Source: Propionibacteriaceae bacterium (GTDB lineage: Bacteria > Actinomycetota > Actinomycetes > Propionibacteriales > Propionibacteriaceae). From it: a DNA stretch of 5,390 nt. This document shows positions 1-3,958 of this stretch, piece by piece. The position numbers and the translations under genes are program-made. Under the pieces are notes generated by a model. It was not told where the DNA came from. It searched no databases and saw only the letters and a program-made list of their open reading frames with translations. Location: assembly GCA_003451975.1 (NCBI GenBank), contig DMIX01000101.1:1-5390 (forward strand), in the 5' to 3' direction. The stretch's first letter is position 1; every line of letters starts with the position of its first letter.

Positions 1-121
1 CATATACCTGGGATGGTAGTTGTCGGATCGATGTCATTGCATTGGAATTAGACAACCGCGGGCAGTTGGTTCGAAGTCGCCACATCGAAAATGCTGTCAC
101 TGGTTGGGATTGGAATTACAG
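1..121. other. Upstream region, no gene identified
   Basis: This stretch precedes the first permease. The reading frame is open back to a TTG at 20, but the peptide it would add is polar, Cys/Arg-rich and unlike a permease N-terminus, so I treat it as non-coding. A 10-bp sequence, ATTGGAATTA, occurs twice in the same orientation (41-50 and 109-118). A 6-bp inverted pair, GTTGTC (19-24) with GACAAC (51-56), and a 7-bp pair, TCGATGT (28-34) with ACATCGA (82-88), could fold in a leader RNA. No convincing sigma-70 promoter with correct spacing was found. Confidence 0.4.
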
Positions 122-1018
122 ATGACTGATGAAGTCAAGGGATATCTCGCCGCTCTGATCTCCTGCATTTCCGTCGCCTTTGGGTTCGTCGGGATGAAGG
201 TCATGATGGACTATGCGACCGCGCTCACTGCGCAGAGCATGTTCTTTCTGATGGGTGCCCTGCTCAGCCTGGGCATCCTCTTCTTCATGCGCGGTCATGT
301 CCGGCTCCAGTCCCTGAAGCGGAACTGGGGTTTCTATTCGCTGGTTTGCCTGTTGATGATCTACACGGCGACGACGACGTTCCTCTCCATCGATCTGATC
401 GGACCCGGTCCGGTGGCATTCGTCAACCAACTGGGCATCGTATTTGCCATCTTGTTGGGTACGCTCGTGTTCGGAGAGCGGTTCCGCTGGGTCGATGGAC
501 TGGGCGGTCTGATCGCAGTCCTGGGTGCGGTGTGTATGACCTACGCACCGCTGGAATCCATGAAGGCGGGGGTGTTACTGGTGGCGAGTGGGGCGTTGGT
601 CCTATCGTTTCATAACCTCATCATCAAACGTCACTCTGCCGAGATAGACAAGATGGAGCTGCTCTTTGTGCGGGCGCTCACCACCTTCCTGGCGGTTGCA
701 CTGCTAGCGACGGCAACCGGCGAAATGCAGCGACCACCACTCTGGCTCATTCCAGTCGGGGCGCTCACGTCGCTCTTCGGCTTCCTGGCGGTGAACTTCT
801 TCCGCTATATGGCCCTGGGCTACATCGACATGGGCAAAGAGTCTATGCTGCGTGTGATCTCGCCGTTGGTGGTGACGGTGATCTCGTTCGTGCTCTTTCA
901 TACGATACCCGATACGGCGGAGGTGTACGGCAGCGTTTTGATTCTGCTCGGGGTTTCCTTGATCCTGTTTCGTCCGCTCTTCCAGCCGTATGCCGCTGTA
1001 TCGCAGGCAGGCCGGTGA
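122..1018 (+). CDS. EamA/DMT-family permease, first of a tandem pair
   Basis: Predicted inner-membrane carrier of the drug/metabolite transporter superfamily, 298 residues, the usual length for a two-EamA-domain protein. About ten hydrophobic segments are visible, near residues 6-26, 36-56, 70-90, 96-117, 126-142, 147-167, 178-199, 207-232, 243-261 and 266-286. The halves 6-140 and 148-285 correspond to the two EamA repeats. The conserved glutamate motif FGERF (117-121) ends TM4, as is typical of the family. The ATG at 122 is chosen because the membrane repeat starts a few residues later and because it aligns with the N-terminus of the next gene. The upstream TTG at 20 would add 34 non-membrane residues. 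The ribosome-binding site is weak (GGA at 112-114). The substrate cannot be read from sequence; EamA proteins export amino acids, metabolites or drugs, or import various solutes. Confidence 0.9.
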   Translation: MTDEVKGYLAALISCISVAFGFVGMKVMMDYATALTAQSMFFLMGALLSLGILFFMRGHVRLQSLKRNWGFYSLVCLLMIYTATTTFLSIDLIGPGPVAFVNQLGIVFAILLGTLVFGERFRWVDGLGGLIAVLGAVCMTYAPLESMKAGVLLVASGALVLSFHNLIIKRHSAEIDKMELLFVRALTTFLAVALLATATGEMQRPPLWLIPVGALTSLFGFLAVNFFRYMALGYIDMGKESMLRVISPLVVTVISFVLFHTIPDTAEVYGSVLILLGVSLILFRPLFQPYAAVSQAGR

Positions 1019-1026
1019 TGCCGGCC
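1010..1026 (+). other. GC-rich hairpin around the stop codon of the first permease
   Basis: GGCCGG (1010-1015) pairs perfectly with CCGGCC (1021-1026) around a 5-nt loop that contains the TGA stop (1016-1018). No T-run follows, so it is not a standard intrinsic terminator. It could slow RNase decay or cause partial termination between the two permease genes, or be incidental to GC-rich sequence. Confidence 0.3.
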
Positions 1027-1146
1027 CCGGGGCGCTGGCGTGGAGCAGGGTCTGTGCGCTCTCCGCTTCGCTGGGGCGCGTTTCGCGCGCTCTCGTGGCT
1101 GGCCCAGTACCGAGGCGTGTGTACGGGCGTATTGTGAGGCAATGTC
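1019..1146 (+). other. Spacer between the two permease genes
   Basis: 128 bp with no credible gene. It is GC-rich and self-complementary in places: CCCCGGGG at 1025-1032, and a GCGCG/CGCGC hairpin with a TTT loop at 1076-1088. I found no promoter with acceptable -35/-10 spacing, which favours read-through from the first permease. The 9-mer TGGCCCAGT (1100-1108) also occurs in the hairpin arms of the 3.6-3.9 kb repeat array. Confidence 0.4.
1136..1139 (+). promoter_or_regulatory. Ribosome-binding site of the second permease
   Basis: GAGG lies 7 nt upstream of a TTG codon at 1147. An in-frame TGA at 1135-1137 closes the frame just upstream, and no ATG or GTG lies in frame before the first membrane segment. 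The TTG is therefore the only start that keeps the complete N-terminal EamA helix. Confidence 0.55.
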
Positions 1147-2049
1147 TTGGCGTTACCAAAGAACTACACCGGTTATGGGCTGGCACTCGGCTACCACGTG
1201 ATCTCCGCGCTAGGGGCGATCGCCGTCAAGCTGTTTATGAACGCGTCATCCGTCGAAACGACGATGTTCTTCTGGTATCTCTCCGGTTCGGTGCTGACCC
1301 TGGGTCTGCTCGTGTATCGCCGCCGGGGCTTTGACTTCTCTCCGCTCATCGCTAAGTTGTCGTTATATCTCACCATCAGTGGGGTGATGGTAGTGGCGGT
1401 CGTGACCTGGTTCCTGTCGGTCGAGTTAGCGGGGCCGGGCGTTGCCGCTTTCGTGAGCCAGTTGGGGATCGTCTTCAGCGTCCTGCTCGGTGCATTCGTG
1501 CTCGGTGAACGCTTCACACGGCTGGATGCACTGGGCGGTACCGTGGCGATTCTCGGAGCGTTCGTGCTCATGTACCGGTCGGGTGATGCCGTCGTTACCG
1601 GCGCGCTGCTCGGTATCATCAGCGCGTTCGGATCGGCGTTTCATGGCCTGCTGGTCAAGCGGCACATCGCACGGATCGATAAGGTCGATCTGCTGTTCGT
1701 GCGCAGTGTGGTGATCTGTCTGCTGGTATGGCCCTGGTCCGCCGTTGCTGGCGGCAGGCTGACCACGCCGCCGGTCTGGCTGCTGGCGTTGATCTTCGTC
1801 GGGGCTGGTGTGGCTCACGTGCTGGGGAACCTGGCCCTGTATTCCGCATTGGGCTACATCGATCTGGCGAAAGTGTACATTCTGACTGTGATCCAGCCGG
1901 TGGTGGCGATGGCCGGGGCGTTCTTCATCCTGCAACAAGAACCCACTACCGACCAACTGCTCGGTAGTGGGTTGATTTTGTTCGGCGTTGCGTTCATTCT
2001 CGTTCAGCCGCTGCTCTCAGCGCAGCGCGCAGCCGGCGAGCGCTGCTGA
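1147..2049 (+). CDS. EamA/DMT-family permease, second of a tandem pair (TTG start)
   Basis: A 300-residue, roughly ten-helix membrane carrier with two EamA repeats (about 8-142 and 150-288) and the family motif LGERF (119-123) after TM4. It is paralogous to the preceding permease: over the TM3-TM4-TM5 stretch (residues 89-138 here against 87-136 there) I count 32 identities in 50. Further shared stretches are FH.L..KRH..IDK..LLFVR and Y.ALGYID. The pair therefore arose by an old tandem duplication, or the two proteins work as a heteromer as in paired small transporters; the sequence cannot separate these. Translation starts at TTG, forced by the upstream in-frame stop. Probably co-transcribed with the first permease. 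Substrate unknown. Confidence 0.88.
   Translation: MALPKNYTGYGLALGYHVISALGAIAVKLFMNASSVETTMFFWYLSGSVLTLGLLVYRRRGFDFSPLIAKLSLYLTISGVMVVAVVTWFLSVELAGPGVAAFVSQLGIVFSVLLGAFVLGERFTRLDALGGTVAILGAFVLMYRSGDAVVTGALLGIISAFGSAFHGLLVKRHIARIDKVDLLFVRSVVICLLVWPWSAVAGGRLTTPPVWLLALIFVGAGVAHVLGNLALYSALGYIDLAKVYILTVIQPVVAMAGAFFILQQEPTTDQLLGSGLILFGVAFILVQPLLSAQRAAGERC
2022..2046. other. Hairpin at the convergent gene ends
   Basis: GCAGCGC (2022-2028) and GCGCTGC (2040-2046) form a 7-bp stem with an 11-nt loop inside the last codons of the second permease. It lies 26 bp beyond the stop of the opposing decarboxylase, so it could affect either transcript's 3' end. No T-tract follows on either strand, so calling it an intrinsic terminator is not justified. 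Only 22 bp (2050-2071) separate the two stop codons, so the transcripts probably overlap. Confidence 0.25.
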
Positions 2050-2071
2050 ACCGCCCCGCGTGATCCGGTCG

Positions 2072-3424
2072 TTACGCCTGTTCCTGGGCAATGCGCAGAA
2101 TAGCTTCGAGAGAGCGTTCCACATCCGCCGCCGTGGTCGCCCACGATGACACGCTGATGCGGATAGCGGTGTGCCCCTGCCAGTGCGTCTCGCCGACCCA
2201 TAGCGTGCCGTCTTCCTGGATCGCCTGTAGCACGCGGCGTGTCGTCTCCGCGTCCCCGAATTTGACCAACACCTGGTTGAGCACGACTTCGTTCAGTACC
2301 TCGTAACCAGCGGCCCGCAACCCTTCCGCAAAGCGCCGCGCATGGCGGCAGTCCATCTCGATCAGCTCGGCTACGCCCTTACGTCCGAGCGACTTGAGCG
2401 CAGCCCACACCTCGACGGCACGTGCGCGCCGCGAGGCCTCGGGTGTGTAGGCGAAGGGTTCCCGTTTCTCGCGCTGTGGCAGATAAGCCGCACTCAGGGC
2501 CATTGCACCGCGCAGCTGTTGCGCGTCGCGCACCAGAGCCAGCCCGCTGTCGTAGGGGACGTTGAGCCATTTGTGTGCATCGGTTGCCCACGAGTCGGCC
2601 TGTTCCACACCCACGGCGAGATGAGCATACTCCGTTGAGGCTGCTGCCCACAATCCGAATGCCCCATCCACGTGGACCCATGCACCCACACGATGGGCGA
2701 TCTCACATGCCTCGCGAAACGGGTCGAATGCGCCAGTGTTTACGTTGCCGGCCTGCACACAGACGATGGCCGGACCCGACAGCTGTGGCAGCTGCTCAGC
2801 CAACATCCGGCCCTGTCCATCGACGGGCACACGGATCACCCGCTCACGGCCCAGCCCCAGCATGGCGAGGGCCTTGAACAAGGTCGAATGCGCTTCTTCG
2901 CCGACCACCACGGTGATCTCGGGCGCTCCGTACAGGCCTTGTGCCTCGACGTCCCACCCGACACGGGCCAGCACCGCATGGCGCGCCGCTGCCAGGCAGG
3001 TAAAATTCGCCATCGATGCGCCGGTCACGAACGCCCCGCCGCTCTCCGCTGGCAGTTTCAGGATGTCGAGCAGCCAGCTCAGCGCGACGTCTTCCAGTTT
3101 TGCCGCGATGGGCGACATCACCACCAGACCAACGTTTTGGTCCCAGGCTCCCGCCAACCAGTTCGCGGCGAGCGTCGCTGGCAGCACCCCACCGATGACG
3201 AAGCCGAAATAGCGTCCACCGGCCGTTGCCACGGTGGCCGGTGAGCCGAAGTCGTCCAGCAGGGCCAGTACATCCTGCGCTGCGCTTGGGCCTTCCGGCA
3301 GCTCCTCGTCGAACTTCGACAGGTTCTCGACCGCCTCGTCTGTGGGAACTACATCGCGGTCCGTGAGACTTTCCAGGTAACGCGCCGCCCGTCTGGCGGT
3401 CTCTTGCAGCAATTGTTCGGACAT
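2072..3424 (-). CDS. PLP-dependent group II decarboxylase-family enzyme
   Basis: A 450-residue cytosolic fold-type I PLP enzyme of the aromatic-L-amino-acid/glutamate/diaminobutyrate decarboxylase family (Pfam Pyridoxal_deC, COG0076). Visible landmarks: the glycine-rich GRYFGFVIGG near 70-79, cofactor-phosphate-binding TGASMANF (134-141), EEAHS with His179 expected to stack on the PLP ring, HVDGAFG (251-257) with Asp253 contacting the pyridine nitrogen, and TDAHKW (281-286) with Lys285 as the Schiff-base lysine. All catalytic elements are present, so it looks functional. Family members remove the alpha-carboxyl of amino acids to give amines, but some homologues are aldolases or carry generic 'aminotransferase' names, and the substrate is not readable here. 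The start at 3424 is fixed by a strong ribosome-binding site. A longer frame to 3526 would include the promoter -10 and is rejected. It converges with the permease pair and diverges from the ABC gene. Confidence 0.9.
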   Translation of the reverse strand: MSEQLLQETARRAARYLESLTDRDVVPTDEAVENLSKFDEELPEGPSAAQDVLALLDDFGSPATVATAGGRYFGFVIGGVLPATLAANWLAGAWDQNVGLVVMSPIAAKLEDVALSWLLDILKLPAESGGAFVTGASMANFTCLAAARHAVLARVGWDVEAQGLYGAPEITVVVGEEAHSTLFKALAMLGLGRERVIRVPVDGQGRMLAEQLPQLSGPAIVCVQAGNVNTGAFDPFREACEIAHRVGAWVHVDGAFGLWAAASTEYAHLAVGVEQADSWATDAHKWLNVPYDSGLALVRDAQQLRGAMALSAAYLPQREKREPFAYTPEASRRARAVEVWAALKSLGRKGVAELIEMDCRHARRFAEGLRAAGYEVLNEVVLNQVLVKFGDAETTRRVLQAIQEDGTLWVGETHWQGHTAIRISVSSWATTAADVERSLEAILRIAQEQA

Positions 3425-3426
3425 GC

Positions 3427-3433
3427 TCACCTC
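3427..3433 (-). promoter_or_regulatory. Strong ribosome-binding site of the decarboxylase
   Basis: On the minus strand GAGGTGA stands directly before GC-ATG, with the GAGG core 5 nt from the start codon at 3424. This decides the start against the in-frame upstream alternative. Confidence 0.8.
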
Positions 3434-3516
3434 TTCAGGATATGCGCGCAATTTCGCGCGGTTGCGCTGGATGGTTGTTTGCGGCATACGCTTCACTGCC
3501 CCAGCGAATCCGTGCC

Positions 3517-3545
3517 ATTCTACCACAGCTCCTGCTCGAGAACAA
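3517..3545 (-). promoter_or_regulatory. Predicted sigma-70 promoter of the decarboxylase
   Basis: Reading the minus strand, TTGTTC (3545-3540) and TAGAAT (3522-3517) are separated by exactly 17 nt. The -10 matches TATAAT at 5 of 6 positions and the -35 matches TTGACA at 3 of 6. Transcription would start near 3510 and give a leader of about 85 nt. The -10 sits inside a 15-bp motif that recurs at 3649-3663. Confidence 0.55.
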
Positions 3546-3568
3546 GCGCTCTCGCGCGGCGGGGACGC

Positions 3569-3648
3569 CTGGCAGCCCGTTCACGCCGATCACCGCGCAA
3601 GCGGAACACGTCCAGGATTAGCGCAGTCTCTGCGCGTGGTCGCAGACT
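3569..3648. repeat. 80-bp direct repeat, copy A
   Basis: Ungapped match to 3790-3869: 69 of 80 positions are identical by eye. The right 51 bp differ at only 4 positions, the left part at 7. Copy A includes the left arm, the apical part and the first four bases of the right arm of hairpin unit 1. It lies in the divergent intergenic region and shows no target-site duplication or transposase. The copies are 221 bp apart, twice the hairpin period of about 110 bp. Confidence 0.85.
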
Positions 3649-3657
3649 GTGCCAATC
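3616..3657. repeat. Hairpin unit 1 of a ~110-bp-period array
   Basis: Left arm GATTAGCGCAGTC (3616-3628) pairs with right arm GACTGTGCCAATC (3645-3657) at 12 of 13 positions, including one G-U pair. A further apical stem, TGCG (3631-3634) with CGCA (3641-3644), closes a 6-nt loop after a 2-nt bulge. The right arm runs on into CTACCAC, and the 15-mer 3649-3663 matches 3512-3526 at 14 of 15 positions. Confidence 0.75.
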
Positions 3658-3726
3658 TACCACGCTGCGCATCAGCGCAGGAGTCGCTGTAATCCCAGCG
3701 GGTCGCCACGACAGGCTATCGCCAAA

Positions 3727-3767
3727 GATTGGCCCAGTCGATGTGAGCGCCGTTGACTGGGCCAAGC
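3727..3767. repeat. Hairpin unit 2 of the array
   Basis: Left arm GATTGGCCCAGTC (3727-3739) and right arm GACTGGGCCAAGC (3755-3767) pair at 12 of 13 positions, with a perfect 11-bp core (3729-3739 with 3755-3765) and a 15-nt loop. Its arms resemble those of unit 1, but the flanks and loop have diverged. It starts 111 bp after unit 1 and 110 bp before unit 3. Confidence 0.75.
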
Positions 3768-3789
3768 TCCGCACAGGTCCCACGCACAA

Positions 3790-3869
3790 CTGGCGGCCCG
3801 TTCGCGCCAACCGCGTCGCAAGCGGAACGCGTCCAGGATTGGCCCAATCTCTGCGCGTGGTCGCAGACT
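3790..3869. repeat. 80-bp direct repeat, copy B
   Basis: Second copy of the repeat at 3569-3648 (69 of 80 identical, no gaps). It contains most of degenerate hairpin unit 3 and ends 37 bp before the -35 box of the ABC transporter promoter. Confidence 0.85.
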
Positions 3870-3873
3870 AATC
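3837..3873. repeat. Hairpin unit 3 of the array, degenerate
   Basis: The left arm GATTGGCCCAATC (3837-3849) fits the array consensus, but the right arm is only GACTAATC (3866-3873), as if about five bases (GGGCC) were deleted from its centre. The apical TGCG/CGCA stem is kept. The left arm is itself an odd-centred palindrome (GATTGG-C-CCAATC), giving an alternative short pairing. Confidence 0.6.
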
Positions 3874-3877
3874 CCCA

Positions 3878-3901
3878 CAGGTCACCACCGTGGTGTCCCT
3901 G
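3878..3901. promoter_or_regulatory. Inverted repeat next to the ABC gene promoter, possible operator
   Basis: CACCA (3883-3887) and TGGTG (3891-3895) face each other across CCG. CAGG (3878-3881) and CCTG (3898-3901) extend the symmetry across a small internal asymmetry. The element ends 5 bp before the -35 box at 3907, a usual place for an activator or repressor site. It could also be a chance palindrome or a decayed transcript end. Confidence 0.35.
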
Positions 3902-3906
3902 CCAAA

Positions 3907-3935
3907 TTGTCCGGATGCGGCGAAGGTGCTATAGT
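3907..3935 (+). promoter_or_regulatory. Predicted sigma-70 promoter of the ABC transporter
   Basis: TTGTCC (3907-3912) and TATAGT (3930-3935) are separated by exactly 17 nt. The -10 matches the consensus at 5 of 6 positions and the -35 at 4 of 6. The expected start is near 3942, leaving a leader of under 20 nt before the gene. Confidence 0.65.
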
Positions 3936-3958
3936 AGAACGATCACGCTGAAGGGAGC

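Noticed and set aside
28..88. tRNA-like signals: GGTTCGAA near 68-75 and a 7-bp pair of TCGATGT (28-34) with ACATCGA (82-88)
   Set aside because: The span of 61 nt is too short, the T-arm stem around TTCGAAG does not pair, and no D or anticodon arm can be drawn.
20..121. N-terminal extension of the first permease from TTG 20
   Set aside because: The 34 added residues are polar and Cys/Arg-rich, have no counterpart in the paralogous second permease, and no ribosome-binding site precedes the TTG.
704..1956. Minus-strand open frames opposite the two permeases
   Set aside because: They overlap well-supported permease coding sequence and encode Arg/His/Gln-rich peptides with no recognisable domain, as expected for antisense shadows.
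2022..2071. Bidirectional intrinsic terminator between the convergent genes
   Set aside because: The 7-bp stem at 2022-2046 lies within coding sequence and no T-run follows on either strand.
3425..3526. Extended decarboxylase start at 3526
   Set aside because: It would lie upstream of the predicted -10 and transcription start, whereas ATG 3424 has a strong, well-spaced ribosome-binding site and begins the expected N-terminal region.
3569..3869. CRISPR array
   Set aside because: The units are about 110 bp apart, strongly diverged and hairpin-based, with related rather than unique intervening sequence, and no cas genes are present.
3520..3878. Two minus-strand open frames (3520-3810 and 3672-3878) with a similar Arg-rich peptide
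   Set aside because: Their similarity comes entirely from the 80-bp DNA repeat, there is no plausible ribosome-binding site, and the copies differ by many non-synonymous changes in that frame.
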